A DNA stretch of 64,000 bases, taken from the NCBI RefSeq assembly GCF_000949385.2, contig NZ_JYKO02000001.1:514161-578160 (forward strand). Direction: 5' to 3'. The stretch comes from Pseudomonas sp. LFM046. GTDB taxonomy: Bacteria; Pseudomonadota; Gammaproteobacteria; Pseudomonadales; Pseudomonadaceae. How positions within the stretch are numbered: the first letter of the stretch is position 1; every line of letters starts with the position of its first letter. Positions 51,750 through 61,921 of the stretch are shown here, piece by piece. The notes beneath the pieces are model-generated. The model did not search any database. It was not told where the DNA came from and saw nothing but the letters and a program-made list of their open reading frames with translations. The position numbers and the translations under genes are program-made.

Positions 51750-52703
51750 ATGAAACTCCATCAATTGCAGGCCCTGATCGCCAGCGCCGAAACCGGGAGC
51801 ATCCGCGCCGCCGCGCGCACGCTCGAAATCTCGCAGGCGGCCGTCACCAAGGCTCTACGCGAACTGGAAACCTCCCAGCAATTGCCCTTGTTCGTGAGGA
51901 CGCCCACCGGCCTGCACTTCACCGAAGCTGGAAAGGTGCTGCTGACCCATGCGCGGCTCGTCATGAAGCAACTCGAACATGCGCAGATCGAACTCGATCA
52001 TTTGCGGGGCAAAGCCAAGGGGCGGCTGTGCATCGGCGTGACACCGTGGGTTGCATTGACCTTTCTGCCTGAGGCTGTCCTGGCATTTCGGGAGCAGATG
52101 CCGGAGGTCCAGTTGGAGCTGTACGAGAGCCTGATGGCGGTCGCCCAGCCGCTGCTGCGCGATGGCAGCATGGACTTTGCCATCGGTCAGCTTCATCCCG
52201 CTCAAGCGACCCAGGAATTCAGTGGCGAACACCTGCTCGACTACGAGACATCGGTGCTGGTGCGCCATGGCCATGCCCGGCAGCAGTGCCGATCGATCCA
52301 CGACCTGCTCGACCAGGACTGGGCCCTGAACTACGCGCCGGACGGACAGGAGGCGTTGATGCAGGACGTCTTCTGGAAACACGGTGCAAGAATCGACGAG
52401 AAGCGCATCGTTCGAGCCCACTCGATGGCAATCCTGCAGATGCTGGTGGAGCGGGCCGACATGTGTACCTGGGTCCCCACGATCATGAGCAGCACTCCGC
52501 TGTTTCTCGGCAGGGTGGCCCGCGTGCCGCTGACCGAGCAGTTCGAGCCCCGGAAGTTGAGCATCATCACACGTCGCAATGCCGCGCTGAGCAATCCCGC
52601 CCTCTGCTTCATCGACTGCCTGATGCGGACCATCCGCAGCCACGCCCGCTCGGCCAGGAAGGATGACCTGCAACTCTTCGAGACCTTGCGCATGCTGATC
52701 TGA
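51750..52703 (+). CDS. LysR-type transcriptional regulator
   Basis: A 317-residue regulator. The N-terminal winged helix has LHQLQALIASAETGSIRAAART and LEISQAAVTKALRELETSQ (residues 3-44), and the C-terminal periplasmic-binding-like domain follows (GRLCIGVTPWVALTFLP, LDYETSVLVRHGHA). ATG 51750 is chosen as it opens MKLHQLQALI; an upstream frame start adds unstructured residues. It is divergent from the amidohydrolase-transporter unit, which it most likely controls in response to the imported compound. Confidence 0.92.
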   Translation: MKLHQLQALIASAETGSIRAAARTLEISQAAVTKALRELETSQQLPLFVRTPTGLHFTEAGKVLLTHARLVMKQLEHAQIELDHLRGKAKGRLCIGVTPWVALTFLPEAVLAFREQMPEVQLELYESLMAVAQPLLRDGSMDFAIGQLHPAQATQEFSGEHLLDYETSVLVRHGHARQQCRSIHDLLDQDWALNYAPDGQEALMQDVFWKHGARIDEKRIVRAHSMAILQMLVERADMCTWVPTIMSSTPLFLGRVARVPLTEQFEPRKLSIITRRNAALSNPALCFIDCLMRTIRSHARSARKDDLQLFETLRMLI

Positions 52704-52887
52704 GACCGGACCGATCACTTCGGCCACGACCGGCAGCGATCGGCCAAGGGCAGCTACTGGCGAGCGACCCAGCGTTGCCGGAGCGAGTCTGCAGTGGGCC
52801 GCTCGCCCATTGGAAAAGCCGACTTTAATTTTAGTAATGCCCTCAGGATCGGAATTCTCCTCGGCTATTCGCATCGGGAGAGCGGCC

Positions 52888-53244
52888 ATGAAAAAACTGC
52901 ATGTCGTAACGATCGTAGCGCTGGCGGCCATCGGCGGCTGCTTCGGCAACCCCGTAACCTATCGCGACCAACCACTGGTGGCGGACGTCCAGATGGGTAT
53001 GAGCAAGCGGCAGGTCCTTGAAATCGGTGGTGAGCCTGCCATGACCGTGGCCCGCAAGGCGTACCCAGGCACCTGCTTTGAATACCTGTTCATCCACGAA
53101 GGCGAGCGTCAGCCGTATATGGTCAGCTTCAATGCCAGCGACAAGGTTGACCATAAGGACTTCCGAACCTGCGCCTTTTGGGATCAGCAGCAAGAAGATG
53201 ACAAAGTGCCGTTTTATATGGACCCCGGTTACGGTGGCTATTGA
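52888..53244 (+). CDS. osmE: OsmE-like lipoprotein (BamE/SmpA fold)
   Basis: A 118-residue lipoprotein. The lipobox is LAAIGGC (Cys near residue 17). The mature part has a BamE-type fold: NPVTYRDQPLVADVQMGMSK, RQVLEIGGEPAM and KVDHKDFRTCAF. OsmE is osmotically induced and anchored to the outer membrane. ATG 52888 starts the signal peptide and follows GGGAGAGC. The next 160 bases, up to the terminator, hold no gene that I can support. Confidence 0.8.
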   Translation: MKKLHVVTIVALAAIGGCFGNPVTYRDQPLVADVQMGMSKRQVLEIGGEPAMTVARKAYPGTCFEYLFIHEGERQPYMVSFNASDKVDHKDFRTCAFWDQQQEDDKVPFYMDPGYGGY

Positions 53245-53406
53245 TCCTGGCGTTTTGACATCTGGGGGCTCCAATGACTGCCCGAAGGCCAGTCCTTCGA
53301 CGTTGAAAACAGCCTCTGCGTTTTTCTGCGGATCACGTTCGCCGATGAGAGCGGAGCCAAGTCGCTTGAGCGATGGGTGAACTGCGCCCAGTTTTTCCCA
53401 GGCAAT

Positions 53407-53433
53407 AAAAAAGCCGGCTTGTGGCCGGCTTTT
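53407..53433. terminator. Bidirectional terminator after osmE and ppa
   Basis: AAAAAAGCCGGC, loop TTGTG, GCCGGCTTTT: A and T tracts on both sides, 17 bases from the ppa stop. Confidence 0.9.
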
Positions 53434-53449
53434 CATGAGAGGTCGGGGC

Positions 53450-53977
53450 TTACTTTTGGTAGGCCGCAACCGCTTTAGTGATTTCTGCGCGGGCTTCGTC
53501 GGCGTTACCCCAGCCTTCTACTTTCACCCACTTGCCCTTTTCGAGGTCTTTGTAGTTCTCGAAAAAGTGCTTGATCTGCTCCAGCAGCAGGGCCGGCAGG
53601 TCGGTGTATTCCTTCACGTCCTTGTACAGGACGCTCAGCTTGTCGTGGGGAACGGCCAGCAGTTTGGCGTCGCCGCCGGCTTCGTCGGTCATGTGCAGAA
53701 CGCCGACCGGACGGGCGCGGATTACGGCACCCGGAGCAACCGGGTAGGGGGTGACGACCAGCACGTCCAGGGGATCGCCGTCGTCAGCCAGGGTGTTCGG
53801 GATGTAGCCGTAGTTGGCCGGATAGAACATCGGGGTGGCCATGAAACGGTCGACGAACAGGCAGTCGCTGTCTTTGTCGATTTCGTATTTGATCGGCGCG
53901 TGGTTGGCCGGAATTTCGATCGCGACGTAGATGTCGTTCGGCAGGTCTTTGCCAGCCGGGATCTTGCTGTAGCTCAT
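53450..53977 (-). CDS. ppa: Inorganic pyrophosphatase (family I)
   Basis: A 175-residue soluble enzyme that splits PPi to two phosphates and pulls biosynthetic reactions forward. It has the Mg2+ and substrate motif GDPLDVLVV, plus [28 protein letters not shown] and [15 protein letters not shown]. Length matches pseudomonad Ppa. ATG 53977 lies after TGGGAGTTGACC. It is single, ending at the bidirectional terminator. Confidence 0.97.
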   Translation of the reverse strand: MSYSKIPAGKDLPNDIYVAIEIPANHAPIKYEIDKDSDCLFVDRFMATPMFYPANYGYIPNTLADDGDPLDVLVVTPYPVAPGAVIRARPVGVLHMTDEAGGDAKLLAVPHDKLSVLYKDVKEYTDLPALLLEQIKHFFENYKDLEKGKWVKVEGWGNADEARAEITKAVAAYQK

Positions 53978-54055
53978 GGTCAACTCCCAGGAAGTGGGCC
54001 AAAAAAGTGGGCGCGATTATAGGCACATTCAAAGGCCGATGCCACGCCGTTCTGC

Positions 54056-54874
54056 TCATCCATTGGTCGCGTCGCGATAGTCCGGATGATTCTCCTGAAG
54101 CCGCTTCAGGCGGCCCAGCGGGTCCTGGCGATAGAACGCCTGGAGCTGGCGGTAGACAGCGGGGAAGGCCTGGTTCAGCAGGTCCGGCGCGGTGAAGAAG
54201 TATTCGCTGGTGACGGCGAAGAACTCCGCCGGGTCTTCCGCGGCGTAGGGATCGATGGGTGTTTCGGCCTCCGGGTCGCGGTCGAGCTGGGCATTGAGTG
54301 CGTCGTAGGCGCTTTTCATGGCCAGCGCCCAGTCCGATTGGCGCATGTCGCGGTGCAGCGGTGGCAGGCCATTGGGGCTGCCGCTGAGCATGTCGAGCTT
54401 GTGCGCCAGCTCGTGGATCACCAGGTTGTAGCCGTCCCAGCCGCCGCTGGCCGTGACGCCGGGCCAGGCGAGGATGACCGGACCGAACTGCCAGGATTCG
54501 CCGCTGCGCTCGTCGTCCCACTCATGCACCACGCCGCTGGCGTCACGGTTGCGCTGGGGGCTGACGAAGTCGTCGGGGTAAAGGACCAGTTCGTGGAAGC
54601 CCTGGTACCAGTTGAGGTCCGGCAGGTGCAACAGGGGCAGTTGCGCCTGGGCGGCCAGCAGCAGGCGGTCCTTGCTGGACAGCTCGACGCCGGGCAGGGC
54701 GGTCAGGTGCTTCTCATGCAGGAACAGCACGCAACGCTCACGCAGACGCTGTTCTTCGGCCTCGTCCAGGCCATCGAGTATCGGCAGGTGCCGACGCACG
54801 GCCGCCCACTCCTGCGGGTCGACCGGATTACGCGCGAGAATTCGCTGGCGGCGCCAGCGGCGGAAGGACCACAT
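54056..54874 (-). CDS. MtfA-type zinc metallopeptidase
   Basis: A 272-residue cytosolic protein. The zinc site is HELAHKLD (about residues 153-160), with the third ligand in PAEFFAVTSEYFF. The N-terminal DEAEEQRLRERCVLFLHEK is typical of MtfA (family M90), the protein that binds Mlc in E. coli. Mlc itself is not expected in pseudomonads, so its target here is open. ATG 54874 is chosen because the conserved WSFRRWRRQR begins there. It lies 10 bases from the DedA gene in the same direction. Confidence 0.85.
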   Translation of the reverse strand: MWSFRRWRRQRILARNPVDPQEWAAVRRHLPILDGLDEAEEQRLRERCVLFLHEKHLTALPGVELSSKDRLLLAAQAQLPLLHLPDLNWYQGFHELVLYPDDFVSPQRNRDASGVVHEWDDERSGESWQFGPVILAWPGVTASGGWDGYNLVIHELAHKLDMLSGSPNGLPPLHRDMRQSDWALAMKSAYDALNAQLDRDPEAETPIDPYAAEDPAEFFAVTSEYFFTAPDLLNQAFPAVYRQLQAFYRQDPLGRLKRLQENHPDYRDATNG

Positions 54875-54884
54875 GGACCGATGT

Positions 54885-55544
<660 letters not shown>

Positions 55545-55646
55545 GGGACGCCTTGTGGATGGCTGCGCCGGACGAGGGCAGTGATCGCCGCATTATAGGG
55601 GCAAGTTCCCTGGTGTCGGCGAGCCCCTGGCCGACTGGTGGGCGGC

Positions 55647-57281
55647 ATGAAGCCTGCAACGGATGCCGAAGTTTCCCGGACCGGATGCGCCCTCATGCCC
55701 TTGCAGTTGCTGGAACATCCCGCCGTGAGCCTCGCCCAGGGGCACGGCCTGGACCTGCCCACCCAGGCGGCGCGCGCCCGCGCAACCTGGGTGGCCGGGC
55801 GCCAGGGGCGACCGCCGCTGATGTTGGTGGCCCTGCTCTGGGGACGTTCATGCACCAGCGTGGTGCGGATGCTGGAGCAATTCCTGGATGCCCTGTTCGC
55901 CGACTATGCCTGCACCCCCGAAGGTTGGAGCGAGACCCAGGCGGCGCGGCAGGTGCTGGCGGCGCTCAATCTGCAGCTTTATCGCCGGCGTCAGTCGGGG
56001 GAAAACGTCCCGGAGCTGAGCGCCGGATTGCTGCTGGTGCAGGACGGCGAGGTGCAGTTCCTCCAGGCTGGCTCTGTCGGCCTGGTGCACTTCCAGGGGG
56101 CGCGGATTCAGGGGCTGGTAGGCCGTGATAACCCCCTGGGCGGTCAGGCGGAGCTGGCGGTGATCCAGCACAGCCTGCCGCTGACGCCGAACCAGCTCCT
56201 GCTGCTGGCACCTCAGCCGTTGCTGGAAGTGGCTGACCTGAACGCTCTGGGTGAAGCCTGCGCCGACTTGCAGCCCGGCCAATTGGGCGGGCTGCTTGAG
56301 CCGCTGCTCTCAGCACCGGGTGCCGCCGCCCTGGTGTTGCCGGGTGAGCCCAATTGCCTGCCGCCCCCGGCTCCAGGCGTCCACTGCCCGAAGCTGGATG
56401 CCCCGGCTCCGGGCATGGAGGTGGATGGCTGGACCCTGCTCGCCCCATGCGACTACGGCCCGCCGGGTCGTCTGTTCCGTGCTGTGGAGGACGGACGTGA
56501 GGCGTTGCTCTGGCTGGCCGAAGCAGATGCCGACGAAGCCTTCTGGCAGCGCGAGTGGGTGTTGCGGCGCAGCCCGGTGGCGACCTTGCCCCAGGTGCTG
56601 TCACCGCGGCAGGGGCGTCAGCATGCCTACCAGCTTTTCACCTTGCCGCCGGCCGGTGCGCAGAGTCTGGCGAAGCTGCGGGAAGCGCACGGGTCGATGG
56701 ATGCCGATGCCATCCTGGCGATCCTGGTGCAGTTGATCGAGGCGGTGCGCTCGTTGCAGCGGCGCGGGATGCAGGGCCTCTGGCTGAATCCCCGGCAGAT
56801 TCTGTTGGACGAGCGGGGGCACCTGCTGTTGATGCCGGAATTCGCGGCCATCCTGCCTGGCGTCGCCCGGCAAGCCACTCCCGCTCAGGCAGTGCCCCTA
56901 GCGCCGGAGTTACGCCACGGCCGCGCCCTGGACGGCAGCGCCGATCAGTTCGCCCTGGCTGCGCTCGCCTATTGGCTGCTGGGTGGTGAGTGGCCGGAGG
57001 CGGCGCGCCCGGAGGGCGGCCAGGCCAGCCGCTATGTGCCCTTGGCGGGACGGGTCCCGAATCTGCCCGAAGGCTGGGATGGCGTGCTGGCGAAGGCACT
57101 GGCGCCGCAGCCGCGTGCGCGCTTCGAGGCACTGTCGGAGTTCCAGTTGGCCCTGGAGCGGCTATTGGGGCAAGCGCACCGGCAGAAGCCCGCTCCTCGG
57201 CATAAGAGAGCGTGGCATCTGGCTATGGTGTTGGCGCTGGGATTGCCCCTGTTGCTGGGGCTTTGGTTGGGGTTGAGCTAG
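55647..57281 (+). CDS. Degenerate PP2C plus protein-kinase fusion (pseudophosphatase-pseudokinase)
   Basis: A 544-residue protein with the overall layout of the bacterial PP2C-kinase fusions: a PP2C-like half (about residues 1-250), a kinase-like half (about 265-500) and one C-terminal helix (LALGLPLLLGLWLGL). The catalytic marks are missing: QAGSVGLVHF stands in place of the GDSR block, LLLAPQPLLEV in place of SDGL, and no early D-G-x-G-G. In the kinase half the VAIK Lys is lost (ALLWLAE), the HRDLKPxN block reads GLWLNPRQILLDERG and the DFG reads PEF. Activity is unlikely; binding or scaffold roles fit better. ATG 55647 is taken for its GGTGGGCGG site. Confidence 0.72.
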   Translation: MKPATDAEVSRTGCALMPLQLLEHPAVSLAQGHGLDLPTQAARARATWVAGRQGRPPLMLVALLWGRSCTSVVRMLEQFLDALFADYACTPEGWSETQAARQVLAALNLQLYRRRQSGENVPELSAGLLLVQDGEVQFLQAGSVGLVHFQGARIQGLVGRDNPLGGQAELAVIQHSLPLTPNQLLLLAPQPLLEVADLNALGEACADLQPGQLGGLLEPLLSAPGAAALVLPGEPNCLPPPAPGVHCPKLDAPAPGMEVDGWTLLAPCDYGPPGRLFRAVEDGREALLWLAEADADEAFWQREWVLRRSPVATLPQVLSPRQGRQHAYQLFTLPPAGAQSLAKLREAHGSMDADAILAILVQLIEAVRSLQRRGMQGLWLNPRQILLDERGHLLLMPEFAAILPGVARQATPAQAVPLAPELRHGRALDGSADQFALAALAYWLLGGEWPEAARPEGGQASRYVPLAGRVPNLPEGWDGVLAKALAPQPRARFEALSEFQLALERLLGQAHRQKPAPRHKRAWHLAMVLALGLPLLLGLWLGLS

Positions 57282-57323
57282 AGCGGCGAGCCCGATCGGG
57301 TGGATCGGGCTGGCAGGCTGAAC

Positions 57324-57782
57324 TCAGTCGCTGCTGATCGGCAGGATGTAGTTCTTGAATTCGGTGTCTTCGTGGAAGCCGATGGACTCGTACACCTTCT
57401 TCGCCACTTCGTTGCCGACGCTGGTGGACACGCGCATGCGCACGGCATTGGTTTCCCGCGCCATCTTCTTCGCAGTCTGCAGCAGGCGGTCGGCCACCAG
57501 TTGGCGGCGGGCATCTTCGGCGACGTAGATGTCGTTAAGGATCCAGACGCGCTTCAGGGCCAGGGAGGAGAAGCTCGGGTAGAGCTGGCAGAAACCCAGC
57601 AGGCGGTTTTCATCGTCGTCCGAAAGGGCGAGGTAGATCACCGATTCCTGGCGGCTCAGGCGCTTTTCGAGGAATTTCTTCGAGGACTCCGGGAACGGCA
57701 GTTCACCGTAGAACTCACGGTACTTCACGAACAGCGGCGTAAGCAGGTCCAGATGGTCCAGAGTGGCTTGGACGATGCGCAT
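57324..57782 (-). CDS. GNAT-family N-acetyltransferase
   Basis: A 152-residue acetyltransferase. The acetyl-CoA loop (motif A) is IYVAEDARRQLVADRLLQTAK with the R-x-x-x-A variation, and motif B is YESIGFHEDTEF. The N-terminal half carries MRIVQATLDHLDLLTPLF. Substrate unknown. As I recall, the same gene stands beside eutC in P. aeruginosa, but a link to ethanolamine use is not shown. ATG 57782. A GC-rich hairpin lies between it and eutC. Confidence 0.87.
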   Translation of the reverse strand: MRIVQATLDHLDLLTPLFVKYREFYGELPFPESSKKFLEKRLSRQESVIYLALSDDDENRLLGFCQLYPSFSSLALKRVWILNDIYVAEDARRQLVADRLLQTAKKMARETNAVRMRVSTSVGNEVAKKVYESIGFHEDTEFKNYILPISSD

Positions 57783-57913
57783 GATGGGCCTCGGCATTTT
57801 TGAGTGGGCATTTTTGGCGATGCAGATGCTGTGCCAGCAAACGCCAATGATGCTGCACCAGAAATTGTGGAAAACGCAATCCAAGCAAGCGTTTGAAAGG
57901 CTGCTCGTCTCGA

Positions 57914-57935
57914 GGCCGCCGAACGTGCGGCGGCC
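57914..57935. terminator. GC-rich hairpin after eutC
   Basis: GGCCGCC, loop GAACGTGC, GGCGGCC, 17 bases beyond the eutC stop. No T tract on either side, so termination is uncertain. Confidence 0.4.
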
Positions 57936-57951
57936 CCGGAACACGCGGGGT

Positions 57952-58785
57952 TCAGTGGTGGTCGTTGGCGAGCAGGAAGTTGCCGGCCAGGGCGCGGTCG
58001 GGCTCACCCGCTATGCTCGGTACCTCGGCCTCATCCTTCAGGTTGACCCCGGACAGCTGGCGACGGCAGGCCTCGCGCATCAGGTAGAGCAGGCGGTGCG
58101 CGGCCATGCCGTAGCTGAGGCCCTCCAGACGTACGTTGGAGATGCAGTTGCGGTACGCATCGGTGAGGCCCACCTTCGGCGCCCAGGTGAAGTACAGGCC
58201 GAGGCTGTCCGGCGAGCTGAGGCCGGGGCGCTCGCCGATGAGGATCACCACCATCTTCGCGCCGAGCAGCTCCGCCACTTCATCCGCCACCGCCACGCGG
58301 CCCTGCTGCACCAGCACCACCGGCGAGAGCGACCAGCCCTCGGCCAGGGCCTGCTCTTCCATGCGTTCTAGAAAGGGCACGCTGTGGCGCTGCACGGCCA
58401 GGGCGGAAAGGCCGTCGGCCACCACCACGGCGAGGTCGTAGCCGCCGGGATTGGCGCGGGCGTGTTCCTGCAGCTTTTCCCGCGAGGCCGCATCCAGGCG
58501 CCGGCCCAGGTCCGGGCGTTGCAGGTAGGTGTCGCGGTCTGTCGCGGCACTGTGCAGCAGCAGGGTTTCACGTCCCCGTTCGGCCAGCTTTGCGCTGAGG
58601 CCCTGGTGGTCGAAGGGCAGGTGCACCGCATCCCGCGCCTGGGCGTGGGCGTACTGGAAATTGAGTTGCGCATTGGTGGGCAGGCTGATGCCGGCGCGGC
58701 CCAGGGCGATACGCGCTGGCGTCAGGCGACGCAACTCCTGCCAGGGGTTGGCGGTGTGGCCGGAGGTGGGGCGTGGAGTTTTCAT
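57952..58785 (-). CDS. eutC: Ethanolamine ammonia-lyase small subunit
   Basis: A 277-residue subunit of the adenosylcobalamin-dependent enzyme splitting ethanolamine into acetaldehyde and ammonia. Blocks are [77 protein letters not shown], and [13 protein letters not shown] with the conserved Cys. Starts 17 bases after eutB. No carboxysome-like shell genes are present, as in other pseudomonads. Confidence 0.96.
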   Translation of the reverse strand: MKTPRPTSGHTANPWQELRRLTPARIALGRAGISLPTNAQLNFQYAHAQARDAVHLPFDHQGLSAKLAERGRETLLLHSAATDRDTYLQRPDLGRRLDAASREKLQEHARANPGGYDLAVVVADGLSALAVQRHSVPFLERMEEQALAEGWSLSPVVLVQQGRVAVADEVAELLGAKMVVILIGERPGLSSPDSLGLYFTWAPKVGLTDAYRNCISNVRLEGLSYGMAAHRLLYLMREACRRQLSGVNLKDEAEVPSIAGEPDRALAGNFLLANDHH

Positions 58786-58801
58786 ACATCTCTCCTCGGG
58801 G

Positions 58802-60196
58802 TCAGGCCAGTCGTGCGATGGCCTGACGGAAAGCGGGCGGCAGCTGGTCGCCGAGCATCACCCGGCCATCGCTCTGCACCAGGATGCCCATGCGTTCGAG
58901 CCAGGCCTCGAACTCCGGCGCCGGCTTCAGGCCCAGGCTCTGGCGGGCGTAAAGGGCGTCGTGGAACGAGGTGGTCTGGTAGTTGAGCATCACGTCGTCG
59001 GAGCCGGGGATACCCATGATGAAGTTGATGCCCGCGACCCCCAGCAGGGTCAGCAGGGTGTCCATGTCGTCCTGATCGGCTTCGGCATGGTTGGTGTAGC
59101 AGATGTCGCAGCCCATGGGCACGCCCAGCAGCTTGGCGCAGAAGTGATCCTCCAGCCCCGCGCGGATGATCTGCTTGCCGTTGTAGAGGTACTCCGGGCC
59201 GATGAAGCCCACCACCGTATTCACCAGGAACGGGTTGAAGTGGCGCGCCACGGCGTAGGCGCGGGTCTCACACGTCTGCTGGTCGACACCGTGGTGGGCG
59301 TTGGCCGAGAGGGCGCTGCCCTGGCCGGTCTCGAAGTACATCAGGTTGTTGCCCAGGGTGCCGCGCTTCTGTGACAGCCCCGCCTCGTAGCCTTCCTGGA
59401 GGATCTTCAGGCTCACCCCGAAGCTGGCATTGGCCGCCTCGGTGCCGGCAATGGACTGGAACACCAGGTCCAGCGGTACGCCGCGTTCGATGGCGGCGAT
59501 GGAGGTGGTGACGTGGGTCAGCACGCAGGCCTGGGTGGGGATTTCGTAACGCTGGATGATGGCGTCGAGCATCTCCAGCATGGCGCAGATCGAGGAAATG
59601 CTGTCGGTGGCCGGGTTGATGCCGAGCATGGCGTCGCCGTTGCCGTAGAGCAGGCCGTCGAGGATGCTCGCGGCGATCCCGGCGGGTTCGTCCGTGGGGT
59701 GGTTGGGTTGCAGCCGGGTGGAGAGCCGGCCGCGCAGGCCCATGGTGTTGCGGAAGCGGGTGACCACACGGATCTTCTGCGCCACCAGCACCAGGTCCTG
59801 CACCCGCATGATCTTCGACACGGCGGCGGCCATCTCCGGCGTCAGGCCTTTCGCCAGGGCCCGCAGGCCGGCTTCGTCGGCATGCTCGCTGAGCAGCCAG
59901 TCGCGGAAGCCGCCAACGGTGAGATGGCTCACCGGCGCGAAGGCGGCGCGGTCGTGGCTGTCGATGATCAGGCGGGTGACTTCGTCCTCCTCGTAGGGGA
60001 TCAGTGCCTCGTCGAGGAAGTGCTTCAGCGGGATCTCCGCCAGGGCCATCTGTGCGGCCACGCGCTCGCCATCGCTTGCGGCGGCAACGCCGGCCAGGTA
60101 GTCGCCGGAACGAGCCGGGCTGGCCTTGGCCATGACGTCCTTGAGGCTGTCGAAGCGCCAGGTCTCGCCCCCGACGCTATGGGAAAAACTGCTCAC
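58802..60196 (-). CDS. eutB: Ethanolamine ammonia-lyase large subunit
   Basis: A 464-residue (beta/alpha)8 barrel subunit that binds substrate and cobalamin with EutC. Diagnostic regions are [50 protein letters not shown]-like [16 protein letters not shown], and [18 protein letters not shown] 60196 begins [15 protein letters not shown]. It lies about 55 bases after the permease gene. The need for adenosylcobalamin links it to the cob genes in this window. Confidence 0.97.
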   Translation of the reverse strand: MSSFSHSVGGETWRFDSLKDVMAKASPARSGDYLAGVAAASDGERVAAQMALAEIPLKHFLDEALIPYEEDEVTRLIIDSHDRAAFAPVSHLTVGGFRDWLLSEHADEAGLRALAKGLTPEMAAAVSKIMRVQDLVLVAQKIRVVTRFRNTMGLRGRLSTRLQPNHPTDEPAGIAASILDGLLYGNGDAMLGINPATDSISSICAMLEMLDAIIQRYEIPTQACVLTHVTTSIAAIERGVPLDLVFQSIAGTEAANASFGVSLKILQEGYEAGLSQKRGTLGNNLMYFETGQGSALSANAHHGVDQQTCETRAYAVARHFNPFLVNTVVGFIGPEYLYNGKQIIRAGLEDHFCAKLLGVPMGCDICYTNHAEADQDDMDTLLTLLGVAGINFIMGIPGSDDVMLNYQTTSFHDALYARQSLGLKPAPEFEAWLERMGILVQSDGRVMLGDQLPPAFRQAIARLA

Positions 60197-60251
60197 TCGA
60201 AGCTCTCCTTGGTGAGGCGCCCCGGTCCGCGTGCGGTGGGGCGCAACGGAA

Positions 60252-61619
60252 TCAGGCGCGGTTCAGCAGGGCATCGGCCGGTGCGCTGGCGCGATGGTGG
60301 GCGGTGAACTGGAAGTAGATGTAACCCGCTGCCATGAAGCCAAGGAAGATGAATCCGATCAAGGTGTTGAACCAGGCCATCGCCAGCAGGCAGACCACGG
60401 CCAGCACCAGGGCGATGGCCGGCACCACCGGATAGCCCGGCGCGCGGAAGGTGCGCTCCAGGTTCGGCTCGCTGGCGCGCAGCTTGAACAGGCTGAGCAT
60501 GCTGATGATGTACATGACGATGGCGCCGAACACGCTCATGGTGATCATCGCGGCGGTCAGGGTCATGCCTTGCAGGTTCACCATGCCGTCGCTGTAGATG
60601 GCGGCGATGCCCACCACGCCGCCGGCGATGATGGCGCGGTGCGGCGTCTGGAAGCGCGACAGCTTGGCCAGGCCGCGAGGCAGGTAGCCGGCGCGGGCCA
60701 GGGCGAAGAACTGCCGCGAGTAACCGAGGATGATGCCGTGGAAGCTGGCCACCAGGCCGAACAGGCCGATCCACACCAGCATGTGCATCCAGGTGGAGTC
60801 ATTGCCCACCACGGCCTTCATGGCCTGGGGCAGCGGGTCATTGATGTTCGACAGCGTGCGCCAGTCGCCCACGCCACCGGCCATCACCATCACGCCGATG
60901 GCGAGGAACACCAGGGTCAGGATGCCGGCGATATAGGCACGTGGGATGGTGCGTTTCGGGTCCTTGGCTTCTTCGGCGGCCATGGCCGCGCCTTCGATGG
61001 CGAGGAAGAACCAGATGGCGAAGGGGATGGCGGCGAAGATGCCGGAGATGGCCTGGCCGCTGAACTCATTGCTGCCGGCCCAGCCGTTGAGCACGAAGTT
61101 GGAGAAGCTGAAGCCCGGCGCCACCACGCCCATGAACACCAGCAGCTCGGCCACGGCGAGCACGGTGACCACCAGCTCGAAGGTGGCGGCGATGCTGACG
61201 CCGAGAATGTTCAGCGTCATGAAGACGATGTACGCACCCACCGCCGCGTGCTTCGGATCCAGTTCCGGATACTGCACGTTGAGGTAGGCGCCGATGGCCA
61301 TGGCGATGGCCGGCGGCGCAAAGACGAATTCGATCAGGGTGGCGATGCCGGCGATGAGTCCGCCCTTCTCGCCGAAGGCGCGGCGGCTGTACGCGAAGGG
61401 GCCGCCAGCGTGGGGGATGGCGGTGGTCAGTTCGGTGAAGCTGAAGATGAAGCAGGTGTACATGGTCGCCACCAGCAGCGCGGTGACCAGGAAACCGAGG
61501 GTGCCGGCGGTGCCCCAGCCGTAACTCCAGCCGAAGTACTCACCGGAGATCACGAGACCGACGGCGATGCCCCAGAGATGCAAGGTGCCGAGCGTGGGTT
61601 TTAGTTGTGTTGTGCTCAT
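60252..61619 (-). CDS. eat: Ethanolamine permease (APC family)
   Basis: A 455-residue inner-membrane protein with 12 predicted helices. The APC/amino-acid permease marks are GLVISGEYFGWSYGWGTAG in helix 1 and IPFAIWFFLAIEGAAMAAEE. Position directly before eutBC makes ethanolamine uptake the likely role. ATG 61619 has GAGGAGTCCC upstream and is chosen over the longer frame, whose extra residues lack membrane character. It starts the eut unit, facing an AraC regulator. Confidence 0.9.
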   Translation of the reverse strand: MSTTQLKPTLGTLHLWGIAVGLVISGEYFGWSYGWGTAGTLGFLVTALLVATMYTCFIFSFTELTTAIPHAGGPFAYSRRAFGEKGGLIAGIATLIEFVFAPPAIAMAIGAYLNVQYPELDPKHAAVGAYIVFMTLNILGVSIAATFELVVTVLAVAELLVFMGVVAPGFSFSNFVLNGWAGSNEFSGQAISGIFAAIPFAIWFFLAIEGAAMAAEEAKDPKRTIPRAYIAGILTLVFLAIGVMVMAGGVGDWRTLSNINDPLPQAMKAVVGNDSTWMHMLVWIGLFGLVASFHGIILGYSRQFFALARAGYLPRGLAKLSRFQTPHRAIIAGGVVGIAAIYSDGMVNLQGMTLTAAMITMSVFGAIVMYIISMLSLFKLRASEPNLERTFRAPGYPVVPAIALVLAVVCLLAMAWFNTLIGFIFLGFMAAGYIYFQFTAHHRASAPADALLNRA

Positions 61620-61693
61620 CGGGACTCCTCTGCCCTTGGGGGCTTTGTCGTTGGGTGACCGGAGCTCGATCTTATCCAGCGACCCCGCCCAGG

Positions 61694-61734
61694 ACTTGAC
61701 CGTGGAGGACGCTGTTCGGCACCTGCGGTCAAGT
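61694..61734. promoter_or_regulatory. Inverted 9-bp half-sites, candidate AraC-regulator operator
   Basis: ACTTGACCG (61694-61702) and CGGTCAAGT (61726-61734) are perfect inverted copies, 32 bases apart centre to centre, about three helical turns. They lie about 80 bases before the permease gene and about 190 bases before the divergent AraC-type gene. Confidence 0.6.
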
Positions 61735-61921
61735 TGCACGGCACTGTTACCCATCGCCCCAACTGCCTGTGCCCCGACTCGGGGCGAGGGGCGTCCGAGA
61801 TGCTCGCAAATGGCCCGTGAATGAGCCCTTTGGCGGCCGCTGAGGTACGGTCCACGGGCGTCCGCGCGAGGGCATGGGTTTTGCTTGAATGAGTGATCAA
61901 AAAAAGACGTGGTAGTCCGTG

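Noticed and set aside
60231-61604. A 457-codon frame opposite the ethanolamine permease
   Set aside because: His/Asp/Glu-rich antisense shadow; the permease frame has the proper start and helices.
57952-61619. Ethanolamine microcompartment locus
   Set aside because: No shell genes (EutS, EutM, EutN, EutL, EutK) or EutA reactivase are seen around eutBC.
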